Origin: Stygiobacter sp043807765
Lineage (GTDB): Bacteria; Bacteroidota; Ignavibacteria; Ignavibacteriales; Melioribacteraceae
Assembly: GCA_043807765.1 (NCBI GenBank)
Contig: JAZDFQ010000109.1
Location: 1-64,000 of the forward strand
Reading direction: 5' to 3'
Length of the DNA stretch: 64,000 bases
The notes under the pieces were generated by a model that ran no database searches, was not told where the DNA came from, and saw only the letters and a program-made list of their open reading frames with translations. Within the stretch, counting starts at the first letter, position 1. Every line of letters begins with the position of its first letter. Shown here piece by piece: positions 36,018 through 44,024 of this stretch. Position numbers and translations under genes: made by a program.

Positions 36018-36761
36018 ATGAAAGCTGTAACATCATACGAAAAAGCCCGCATCTATATTCAGAAAAGCTCGGAAGAAGATTTAATTGCACAAAGAAGACG
36101 ACAAAATCCGGGTCCGGTAATAACAATTTCTAGAGAAACCGGAATTGGCGCCGGTGCTATTTGCCAAAGTTTGACGGAATATTTTAATTCACGCGCAGTT
36201 GAACATTACGATGACTGGACCTACTTCGACAAAGATTTAATGGAAAAAGTGATGCAAGACCACAATTTGCCAGATCATTTTAAAAAATTGTTAAGTGAAC
36301 AGACTCCGGCAAAAATGGATGCATGGTTCGGAGAAATGCTTGGCATCTCTCCCTCCAGACTGTCGTTACTTCATAAAACTTCCCAAACAATTAAAAGTCT
36401 ATCTTCTTTTGGGAATGTTATTCTTGTAGGACGCGGAGCCAATATCATTACCGCCAAATTTGATAACGCGTTTCATATTCGTTTAGTGGCGCCATTTGTC
36501 CACAGAATTGAAACTGCCATGCTTCTCTATAATCTTGATAAAAAATCTGCGGCAGAATTTATCAAACACGAAGATGAGGCAAGAAAGCTTTACATCTTAA
36601 AATATTTTCACAAAAACATTGAAGACCCGCTTCTCTATCATGTAATTATCAATACTCAGTTTTTCTCCTTTGAAGAAATCGCCACAATGATAGGGCAATG
36701 TGTTATTAAAAGGTTTCCAAAATTTTTTCATTCGCGCTTTGCTACTGCAATTGAGAACTGA
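36018..36761 (+). CDS. Cytidylate-kinase-like family protein
   Basis: 247 residues. VITISRETGIGAGAICQSL near residue 35 corresponds to the nucleotide-binding loop of the cytidylate-kinase-like family, which lacks the classical GKS/T and uses a Gly-rich variant. NVILVGRGANIITAK and RLVAPFVHRIETAM are further family landmarks, followed by the helical lid. The family is widespread and uncharacterised; substrate CMP is not assured. A strong AAGGAGG Shine-Dalgarno precedes the ATG. A terminator follows at 36812-36850. Confidence 0.82.
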   Translation: MKAVTSYEKARIYIQKSSEEDLIAQRRRQNPGPVITISRETGIGAGAICQSLTEYFNSRAVEHYDDWTYFDKDLMEKVMQDHNLPDHFKKLLSEQTPAKMDAWFGEMLGISPSRLSLLHKTSQTIKSLSSFGNVILVGRGANIITAKFDNAFHIRLVAPFVHRIETAMLLYNLDKKSAAEFIKHEDEARKLYILKYFHKNIEDPLLYHVIINTQFFSFEEIATMIGQCVIKRFPKFFHSRFATAIEN

Positions 36762-36811
36762 TTCGGATTATTACAGATTCCGTTGATTTTGAGAGAAGTA
36801 ATTCTGTTTGT

Positions 36812-36850
36812 AAAAAAAGAGCAAGAAATATTTATCTTGCTCTTAAATTT
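36812..36850 (+). terminator. Terminator after the cytidylate-kinase-like gene
   Basis: AAGAGCAAG (36817-36825) and CTTGCTCTT (36836-36844), perfect nine-base stem, preceded by an A-run and followed by AAATTT. It separates this gene from the serine hydrolase at 36882. Confidence 0.6.
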
Positions 36851-36881
36851 CTAAACTTCTTAAAAAGACACCGGATTAGTT

Positions 36882-38378
36882 ATGAAAAGTAAAAGCCTAC
36901 TTATAACCTTACTACTAGTTTTATTCGTTAACCTATCATTCGCTCAGCATGATAAACTTCAGAAGATCGATTCTTATATTCAGTCAGCACTGAAGGATTG
37001 GAAAATGCCCGGCTTTGCCGTGGCAATTGTTAAAAATGATTCCGTGGTTTTTTCTAAAGGATACGGCGTTCGCGATATTAGAACCAACGAGCCGGTTGAT
37101 GAAAATACTTTATTTATGATTGCTTCTTGTACCAAAGCTTTCACAACTGCATCACTTGCAACTTTAGTTGACCGCGGAAAAATTAAGTGGGATGATCAAG
37201 TAATTAAATATCTTCCTTCATTTCAAATGTATGATACTTGGGTTACAAAAGAGATGACAATTCGCGATCTTGTAACACATAGAAGCGGTTTGGAAACTTT
37301 CAGCGGAGACATTCTCTGGCTCGGTTCAACTTATGATACTAAAGAAGTAATTCGCCGCGCGCGTTTTCTTAAACCCACTTCAAGTTTCCGAAGCAAATAC
37401 GGATACCAGAACATCATGTTTAGTGTAGCCGGTTCAATCATTCCGGTTGTTACAGATACAAGCTGGGCTGATTATGTTAAAGCTCATATCTTCAAACCTC
37501 TCGGAATGAAAAGAAGCGTTACTTCAATTCCCGAAATGAAGAGTGAAGGCAATTTTGCTTTCCCTCATAAGATTGTTAAAGAGAAAGTGATTCCATACAA
37601 CGATTTCTGGTCTATTGAAACAGTTGCACCCGCCGGTGCAATTAACTCATCTGTTGCAGATATGTCACAGTGGCTTCGTCTACAATTAAAGAAAGGGAAA
37701 TTCGGCGATATACAACTTTTCAGCGAGCGCCAGTCAAATGAAATGTGGTCCAATCAAACTACGATTGGAAACGCCAACTACGGACTCGGCTGGTTCATCC
37801 GTTATTGGAATGGCAAGAAGCTTCTAAATCATGGTGGAGGAATGCCGGGAATGATAAGCGATGTTTCAATTATTCCGGAAGAAAATTTTGGTCTCGTTAT
37901 TCTCAGCAACACAGAAAGCGGCATGGTCACTGCAATCAGAAATTATATTATGGAAGTCTTCATAAACAAAGAACCCAAAGACTGGAACAAAACAATGTTA
38001 GATAATTGGAAAAAGAGAATTGAAGGATTTGAAAAAGAAAATAAAAGACGTGAGGAAGTTAGAGTTAAAGACACGAAACCTTCTCTTACACTTGATAAAT
38101 ATTGCGGTACTTACGAAGATCAAATGTACGGCAAGGCAGAAGTTAGTTTGAAAGAGGGAAAATTATTTTTACAGTTTCTCCCCTCTCCTTTTTTACGAGG
38201 CGAATTAAAGCACTATCACTTTGATACATTTTATATTGATTGGGAAGATGATTTTTTAACTCGCGGCTGGGTTAAATTCGAGATGAATTTTAATGCTGAG
38301 ATAAAGAAATTTACAATCGAAGTTCCAAACTCGCCGGACTTCATTTTTACAGAACTATCATTTGAGAAAGTAAAATAG
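36882..38378 (+). CDS. Exported beta-lactamase-fold serine hydrolase with C-terminal extra domain
   Basis: 498 residues. Signal peptide (LLITLLLVLFVNLSFA). Penicillin-binding/class C fold: catalytic SCTK (Ser82, Lys85), the YxN motif in YGYQN (about 166-170), and HGGG in LLNHGGGMPGM as the KTG equivalent. The last 100 residues (about 395-498, LDKYCGTYEDQMYGKAEVSL) match the DUF3471-type domain attached to many esterase/peptidase members. Likely a periplasmic esterase or D-amino-acid peptidase rather than an antibiotic resistance enzyme. Followed after three bases by the PorV/PorQ-like gene. Confidence 0.88.
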   Translation: MKSKSLLITLLLVLFVNLSFAQHDKLQKIDSYIQSALKDWKMPGFAVAIVKNDSVVFSKGYGVRDIRTNEPVDENTLFMIASCTKAFTTASLATLVDRGKIKWDDQVIKYLPSFQMYDTWVTKEMTIRDLVTHRSGLETFSGDILWLGSTYDTKEVIRRARFLKPTSSFRSKYGYQNIMFSVAGSIIPVVTDTSWADYVKAHIFKPLGMKRSVTSIPEMKSEGNFAFPHKIVKEKVIPYNDFWSIETVAPAGAINSSVADMSQWLRLQLKKGKFGDIQLFSERQSNEMWSNQTTIGNANYGLGWFIRYWNGKKLLNHGGGMPGMISDVSIIPEENFGLVILSNTESGMVTAIRNYIMEVFINKEPKDWNKTMLDNWKKRIEGFEKENKRREEVRVKDTKPSLTLDKYCGTYEDQMYGKAEVSLKEGKLFLQFLPSPFLRGELKHYHFDTFYIDWEDDFLTRGWVKFEMNFNAEIKKFTIEVPNSPDFIFTELSFEKVK

Positions 38379-38381
38379 ATT

Positions 38382-39503
38382 ATGAAACTAAAAATTTTAT
38401 TTATGGCACTGATTAGTGTTTCGATTTACGCCCAATCAAGTTTTGATAGGTATACTTATAAAAACACTTCGCTGGATGTTATAACTAATCCGGCTAGCAT
38501 TGTGATGGGCGAATCGTTTGTAGCTAACCGAAACAACATCAGCTCCTTCATCGAAAATCCGGCAAACCTAAGCGGGCATAGCAAAACCGGTCTGTTTTAC
38601 AATATTCGCTTTCATGATTGGAATGAGTACGCAAAGAAATTTCAGTTTGCAACGGGCGGTGCAATTTTAAACTCGTCATTTGCTACAATAGGAATTGCAT
38701 TCAGCCAATTTACCAGTGGTTCAATTCCGGATCCGATGTACCAATCTTCTCCTAATTTGTATTCTGAAGAAGCAAACCAAACTTTATCGGTTTCACTTTC
38801 CAACCAAATTACAGAAAATCTAACTCTGGGCGTTACCATCAAATATTTCGGTCATTCAAGAACAAGTACTATGGGCTCTGTTAACGGTTTGGATTCTAAA
38901 TATGCTTTTTTGTTTGATGCCGGTGCGCTTTATTCAATCAACCTCAATCCGAGTCAATCAAAAAATGTTTTTAATCTTAATCTAGGCGCAGCATTTCAAA
39001 ATCTCGGGACAGATTACAAAGAAAAAGACGATTACTTCGATACCGATTACAAGTATGTCCGTTTGCCAAGGTATTTGAAATTTGGTTTTGCTTTCAATGC
39101 TCAAATTAAAAATGCTTCCGGTTCAAATGATATTGAAGCTGTTTTTACCGGACAATACAAATGGCTTACAAATCCATCCAAAAGTGAAAGAGCAAATGTA
39201 GACTACTGGGGCGGCGGAGCAGAGTTCACTATAAAAGATATTTTTATTGCACGCGCCGGTTTTTTCCAGACTCCGGAATATTGGGTAATTTACGACCGTG
39301 CCGAGATGCTTTTCCGATTTGGTTTTGGAGTAAAAATTCCTCTTCAAAAAATAGGGATCAATTTGCCTTTTGTTCTATCAGCCGATTATTCGTTCATCCC
39401 AATAAACGATGTTTCCCTTTCTCCGGGAAATGGGGAATCCGACTCTAAAAAGCTTTTGCGCGCAATTGGAATTACTCTTCAATTTGGAAGTTCTTCGTTT
39501 TGA
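38382..39503 (+). CDS. PorV/PorQ-like outer-membrane protein
   Basis: 373 residues. Signal peptide (FMALISVSIYAQ) followed by a FadL-like beta-barrel with the family opening NPASIVMGESFVANRNNIS and SFIENPANLSGHSKTGLFY, and strands to the C-terminal FGSSSF. PorV is the T9SS component that shuttles cargo to the attachment machinery, and PorQ-like relatives accompany it. This copy could be either, or a T9SS-independent family member. Only two T9SS cargo proteins lie in the window and no core por/gld genes. It starts three bases after the serine hydrolase stop. Confidence 0.78.
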   Translation: MKLKILFMALISVSIYAQSSFDRYTYKNTSLDVITNPASIVMGESFVANRNNISSFIENPANLSGHSKTGLFYNIRFHDWNEYAKKFQFATGGAILNSSFATIGIAFSQFTSGSIPDPMYQSSPNLYSEEANQTLSVSLSNQITENLTLGVTIKYFGHSRTSTMGSVNGLDSKYAFLFDAGALYSINLNPSQSKNVFNLNLGAAFQNLGTDYKEKDDYFDTDYKYVRLPRYLKFGFAFNAQIKNASGSNDIEAVFTGQYKWLTNPSKSERANVDYWGGGAEFTIKDIFIARAGFFQTPEYWVIYDRAEMLFRFGFGVKIPLQKIGINLPFVLSADYSFIPINDVSLSPGNGESDSKKLLRAIGITLQFGSSSF

Positions 39504-39550
39504 TGGATAGCGGCTGTCTCTAAAGCAATTTATTACTAACTGAAGTTATG

Positions 39551-39652
39551 CACTTTGTGATTTCTTGGTGCTTTTGTGACTTGGTGGCATAGGAAAATAT
39601 AAGAAATCGAGCCACTAGGGCACAAAGTCACCAAGTTTCACTAAGACACAAT
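39551..39652. repeat. CTTTGTGACTTGGTGGC-type intergenic inverted repeat
   Basis: Left arm CTTTTGTGACTTGGTGGC (39571-39588) with the related TTTGTGATTTCTTGGTG before it; right arm GCCACTAGGGCACAAAG (39611-39627) followed by TCACCAAGTTTCACTAAGACAC. Imperfect complementarity around a central AT spacer, in the gap before the M61 peptidase. Confidence 0.65.
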
Positions 39653-39767
39653 ATGCGTACTTCTATTATTATTTATAAAGATTATTGCTTTTGAGACAAG
39701 CTCACTATCTAACATCAACCCGTTACATTCGTCTTAAGTGTACAAAAACCAAACACAAAGGATAAAA

Positions 39768-41534
39768 ATGAGAAAGCCTATTTACCTTCTTCTTTTACTT
39801 GTTTCCTTTTTTACATTCTCTACCGCACAGCAAAAATTTTATGTTAATCTAAATGATAGAGCCGACGATCAATTTAAAGTAACAGTCACTCCCACAGGAT
39901 TAACAGACGCCAACAAGATTTTTCAATTTGCATCAACTGCGCCCGGAACATATCAAACTATGGATATTGGAAGGTTCGTTAAATCATTCAAAGCATATGA
40001 TGAAGATGGAGATGAAATTGAGTGCAAGCAAATTCATACTAATCAATGGGAAATAAGCGATCCGGCTAAAACAAAAAAAATTGTTTACAACATTGCAGAG
40101 ACTTGGGATACGCCGGTTAAAACAAATAATGTTTACGCGATGAGCGGGACCTCGCTTGAAAACGATCATGCAGTAATTAACGGCCAAGCTGTTTTCGGAT
40201 ATTTCCACGGTAAGCAGAAAGACGCTATTGAAATTAAGCTGGATTACCCAACCGATTGGAATATTGGAACTGCGCTGAAACAGAACAGCGATGGATTTTA
40301 TCAAGCAAAAGACTACGATGAAGTTGTTGATTCACCCATAATGTTAGGAAAGCTAACAAAGACTTCTACAAAGATTGAAAACACAAACATTGATATATAC
40401 TCATATTCTAAAACCGGCAAAATCACCGCAGAAAGCTTATTGCTAATTCTAGAAGATATGCTTAGCGCTACAAGCCAATTTACAGAAGGCCTTCCGGTTG
40501 ATAACTACACTTTCCTTTTTCATTTCGAAAATTTTTCTGCCGGTGCATGGGAACATAATTACAGTTCCTTCTATGTCTTTGCCGAATCCGATTTGAATGA
40601 TTATTTAGCGCAAGAATTAAAATCGGTTGCCGCACATGAATTCTATCATGTAGTTACTCCGTTAAATATTCATAGCGAGCTAATAGGCAATTTCAATTTT
40701 GAAAAACCTACAATGTCCCAGCATATCTGGCTATACGAAGGGGTAACGGAATGGGCGTCGGATATTCTTCAGCTTCGTGATTATTTAATTACTCTTGAAG
40801 AATACGGCAAACAAGTAAAAGCTAAATTAGCAATGAATGATAATTTTGATCAGACTCTCTCACTAACCGATCTTTCACTACACTCAACGGAAAAACAAGA
40901 TCAATATCCAAACATTTACCAGAAGGGCGCGCTTGTTGCCGGATTGCTGGATATTCGCTTGCTTCAACTAAGCAACGGCAAAAAAGGTTTGCGAGAAGTT
41001 ATCAACCAACTTTACAAAGATTACGGTGCTAACAAAGCATTCAGCGAAAGAGATTTCTTTGATGAACTTGTGAAAAGAACCTATCCCGAGATTGGAGACT
41101 TTGTTAAAAAATATATACAAGGAACGGAAAAACTTCCGGTTGCGGAATATTACGGCTGGCTTGGAATTGATTACAAAGAAAACGTTGGTGTAGACAGCTC
41201 CAAAATTTCTTTAGGATTTGGAATAGGGATGAAAGATGGTAAGTTTATTGTTACCAGAGTTGACAATGCTGCTACAGATGGTGCGGCGGCCGGTGATTTT
41301 ATTTTGAAAGTTAACGGCGAAGAAGTGAATATGCAGAATGCCCAAACTAAATTTGCCTTTATGAGCAAAATGAAAGTAGGAGAATCTTTTAATCTTACCG
41401 TTGAACGTAAAGGTGAAGAGAAAGAAATTAAAATTTCTATGCAGCCACGCCCAATTAAGCATGAGTTTAAGATTTTGGATAACGCAACCGAACAGCAGCT
41501 TGCGCTTAGAAGCGCATGGATGCAGAACTTATAG
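39768..41534 (+). CDS. M61-family metallopeptidase with PDZ domain
   Basis: 588 residues from ATG at 39768 (AAAGGA upstream; an in-frame GTG ten codons earlier is rejected because it would put charged residues before the signal). Signal peptide IYLLLLLVSFFTFSTAQQ. The zinc site is HEFYH (290-294) with the downstream Glu in YEGVTEWASD, as in glycyl aminopeptidases of family M61. A C-terminal PDZ domain of about 90 residues (FGIGMKDGKFIVTRVDN onward) is also typical. It acts in the periplasm or on the surface. The strong terminator 41541-41570 ends the transcript. Confidence 0.9.
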   Translation: MRKPIYLLLLLVSFFTFSTAQQKFYVNLNDRADDQFKVTVTPTGLTDANKIFQFASTAPGTYQTMDIGRFVKSFKAYDEDGDEIECKQIHTNQWEISDPAKTKKIVYNIAETWDTPVKTNNVYAMSGTSLENDHAVINGQAVFGYFHGKQKDAIEIKLDYPTDWNIGTALKQNSDGFYQAKDYDEVVDSPIMLGKLTKTSTKIENTNIDIYSYSKTGKITAESLLLILEDMLSATSQFTEGLPVDNYTFLFHFENFSAGAWEHNYSSFYVFAESDLNDYLAQELKSVAAHEFYHVVTPLNIHSELIGNFNFEKPTMSQHIWLYEGVTEWASDILQLRDYLITLEEYGKQVKAKLAMNDNFDQTLSLTDLSLHSTEKQDQYPNIYQKGALVAGLLDIRLLQLSNGKKGLREVINQLYKDYGANKAFSERDFFDELVKRTYPEIGDFVKKYIQGTEKLPVAEYYGWLGIDYKENVGVDSSKISLGFGIGMKDGKFIVTRVDNAATDGAAAGDFILKVNGEEVNMQNAQTKFAFMSKMKVGESFNLTVERKGEEKEIKISMQPRPIKHEFKILDNATEQQLALRSAWMQNL

Positions 41535-41540
41535 AAAAGG

Positions 41541-41570
41541 AAAAGCCGCATCTATTGATGCGGCTTTTTT
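41541..41570 (+). terminator. Intrinsic terminator
   Basis: AAAA-GCCGCATC-TATT-GATGCGGC-TTTTTT. Eight-base GC-rich stem, four-base loop and clean T-run, seven bases after the M61 stop. The A-run on the other side means it can also serve the convergent gene at 41589. Confidence 0.92.
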
Positions 41571-41588
41571 ATGGGTAAATCGAATCTT

Positions 41589-42674
41589 TTACTTTCCATG
41601 CCAGATATATGTCTTATTCGGAAAGCCACTAGTACTATAACCCACTATAAATACTTCTGTTCCATCAGTCCACACTGCTTCAAACTGAACGTTCTCTGTT
41701 ATGTTTTTCACTTGTGGTATCTGTTTCCATATTGAACCATCGTAAAATACTGCAAAACTTGCAGCACCAGCGGCTACCATATAGCTGTCGTTTATACCGT
41801 GTAGTGCGCTTATATAATTCTTAGTATCATAAAATTTAACCCACTTTGGATTAATCCATTCCCAAATTCCCAAAGCGCCAAACGAAAACAATCTATTGCT
41901 CTTGCTTAATAACATGCCAGCTTCACCGCTGGTATATGTTTGTTCTTGCACAACTTTGTTTGAATCAATTACTCTCCAGCTATTAATATCTCCGGTTATG
42001 AAGTAAGTATTTATTTTTTTAACCCCATCATTTTCTCTTCCTAATATTATTGGCTTACCATTATAAACAATGACTGCTTTTATCCAGAAGTTTGATGGAT
42101 TTACGTTTTTAAGATTAATTGAATCTGAAAACCATTTACTTCCGTTGTAGTGAGTTATTATGCCATTATTGCCCCCAGCCCAAATATTTGTTGGGCTATC
42201 CCCGTGTATACTTATTAATCTTCCCAGTGTTTCTATTTTTTGATCTATCCAGCGTGTTCCATTGTAGTTAAGTACGAGACACTTTAGCTTTTCATTTGGT
42301 CCAGACCCTACATATCTAGTCCCCACCAACCAAATATTGTTAGATGAAAAACCCATAAGATTTGTTAATGAAATGGGTCCATATTCATTTCCAACAAGTG
42401 GATTTACTTCTGTCCATTTGTTACCATCATAATGCCACAGACTTCCTTGATTTACAGCACTATGCCCGCATATCCAAATATCTTTAAAACTGCTGCCATA
42501 AATTGAACTCATCATTAATTGGCTGCCAATTGTTGGCGCGAGTACTTCATAAGTCCAAGTCATATCAAGCGGGGATTTTATCTTTCTTTCTTGCGGTTCA
42601 CTTCCGTTATCTTTGCAAGAATTAAAGAGAAGTAAAGCTGTTGCGGTAAAAAGAAAAGCTAAAATGGTTTTCAT
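41589..42674 (-). CDS. Propeller-type lipoprotein
   Basis: 361 residues from ATG at 42674 (GGGG upstream; an earlier in-frame TTG is less likely). Type II signal with lipobox FNSC and a Lys/Asp/Asn linker. The body is a series of blades with KDIWICGHSAV, NNIWLVGTRYVG, TNIWAGGNNGI and repeated HYDGNKW/NYNGTRW/HYNGSKW, so a six- or seven-bladed propeller. No enzymatic residues identified. A surface or periplasmic binding role is a guess. Confidence 0.78.
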   Translation of the reverse strand: MKTILAFLFTATALLLFNSCKDNGSEPQERKIKSPLDMTWTYEVLAPTIGSQLMMSSIYGSSFKDIWICGHSAVNQGSLWHYDGNKWTEVNPLVGNEYGPISLTNLMGFSSNNIWLVGTRYVGSGPNEKLKCLVLNYNGTRWIDQKIETLGRLISIHGDSPTNIWAGGNNGIITHYNGSKWFSDSINLKNVNPSNFWIKAVIVYNGKPIILGRENDGVKKINTYFITGDINSWRVIDSNKVVQEQTYTSGEAGMLLSKSNRLFSFGALGIWEWINPKWVKFYDTKNYISALHGINDSYMVAAGAASFAVFYDGSIWKQIPQVKNITENVQFEAVWTDGTEVFIVGYSTSGFPNKTYIWHGK

Positions 42675-42685
42675 ATAGCCCCAAA

Positions 42686-42721
42686 AGCAATAGTTCAATT
42701 TTTATGTTTTCAACTATTGCT
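42686..42721. repeat. Perfect 10-base inverted repeat upstream of the propeller lipoprotein
   Basis: AGCAATAGTT (42686-42695) and AACTATTGCT (42712-42721) with a 16-base AT-rich loop, starting 11 bases before the ATG at 42674 on the minus strand. In the lipoprotein transcript it would form a 5' hairpin, or it could be an operator. A second 7-base repeat CGCTTTC/GAAAGCG (42795-42801, 42837-42843) precedes the protease gene. Confidence 0.5.
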
Positions 42722-42861
42722 AAATAATGTTTATTTCTCTGATGTTCAAGATGTTTTTATTTACCCAATAAAACTGTATTGTTAAAAAACAAAGCGCTTT
42801 CTTTCTGCCTAATAAAGATTTAGATTTGGTTGAAACGAAAGCGTTTTCTCTTGGAGTAATT

Positions 42862-43941
42862 ATGAATAAGCTGTACAGAATGAAAATCTTAGCTTCTCTT
42901 TTTGCTTCACTTCTTTTTATTTCTTGTTCATCCTCTATTTATGATAACATTTACCCAACACTAAGCGACGGCAAATATGACAGCGAATTTCCTTACCGGA
43001 ATTCATCGGTTCAACTTGAAGAGATTAGTAACTCTGTACGTTTGATAAACAGCATAGCGTTTTACACAAGTTATGTTTTTCCGGAAGGAAGCAGAATTTT
43101 ACGCAGAGAATTAATAGGCATCGATGCTAGGAAGAAAGCAGTACAAGAAGTTTTCTTCACACGAACTGCATCCGGAACTGCAACTGTAATTGATGTTACA
43201 AACGGAGCTGTTGTTCTTCTTACTGTTGCGCACGTTGTAAGCTTCCCGGATACAATTTATTCCTACTTCATTAATTCAGATGGTTCATCATCAATATTTC
43301 TGCAGAGCTTTTCGGTAAAAACAAAGCAGACAAATTACATTCCAAATTTACCGGACGATGGCGAACTTGAAATAATTACAAAAGATAGAGCGCTCGATGT
43401 AGCTTTATTAGGGAATCATTATGAGCCTCGTGATGTAATTAGCATTCAGTCATTCAAGTATAATTGGGGTACATCTTCTGAACTTGAATGGGGTTCCTTT
43501 GTTTATGTTTTCGGATTTCCGATGAATTATAAAATGATTTCGAAAGGTATTGTCAGCAGTCCGAATAAAGATAAAAGTACATTTCTAATTGATGCTGTTT
43601 TTAACCGCGGTTCCAGCGGCGGAATAGTACTTGCAATTCGAGACGGCGTTCCAAATTTTGAGTTAGTTGGATTAGTGCGTTCTGTTCCAGCGGAATATGA
43701 GCAGACGCTCCGCCCTTTTTCGAAAGATAACGACTTCGAATTCAATCCGATGATTCCTTACAAAGGAGAAATAATTGTAGAGAGAGAGCAAGTACTTAGA
43801 ACCGGAATTACCAAAGTGCTTGGAATTGAAGCTGTACGTGATTTTATAGTCAATAGCCGCCAAGAAATCATAAACAAAGGATATACACTTAACTCATTTT
43901 TTAACCCGCCGACAAGGTTAAAACTAATAAATAATCTTTAA
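42862..43941 (+). CDS. Trypsin-like serine protease lipoprotein
   Basis: 359 residues from ATG at 42862, chosen over an in-frame upstream start because GGAG lies six bases before it and the signal peptide follows at once. Lipobox LLFISC. Catalytic triad: His in LLTVAHVV, Asp in RALDVALLGN, Ser in NRGSSGGIVLA, the S1C-type order. No PDZ domain follows, unlike DegP/HtrA. The C-terminal 70 residues are helical. It likely works in the periplasm on unknown proteins. Monocistronic. Confidence 0.85.
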   Translation: MNKLYRMKILASLFASLLFISCSSSIYDNIYPTLSDGKYDSEFPYRNSSVQLEEISNSVRLINSIAFYTSYVFPEGSRILRRELIGIDARKKAVQEVFFTRTASGTATVIDVTNGAVVLLTVAHVVSFPDTIYSYFINSDGSSSIFLQSFSVKTKQTNYIPNLPDDGELEIITKDRALDVALLGNHYEPRDVISIQSFKYNWGTSSELEWGSFVYVFGFPMNYKMISKGIVSSPNKDKSTFLIDAVFNRGSSGGIVLAIRDGVPNFELVGLVRSVPAEYEQTLRPFSKDNDFEFNPMIPYKGEIIVEREQVLRTGITKVLGIEAVRDFIVNSRQEIINKGYTLNSFFNPPTRLKLINNL

Positions 43942-44024
43942 GCCCTATATTTTTGCATATACTTAGTTAGCTTCTCTAAGCTCACTTTCCTAATTTTCGC
44001 TTAACGAAAAACCGAGATCGATTA

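Noticed and set aside
36882..38378. Beta-lactamase conferring antibiotic resistance
   Set aside because: SCTK/YQN/HGG belong to the broad esterase/peptidase branch with a DUF3471-like tail; nothing indicates resistance.
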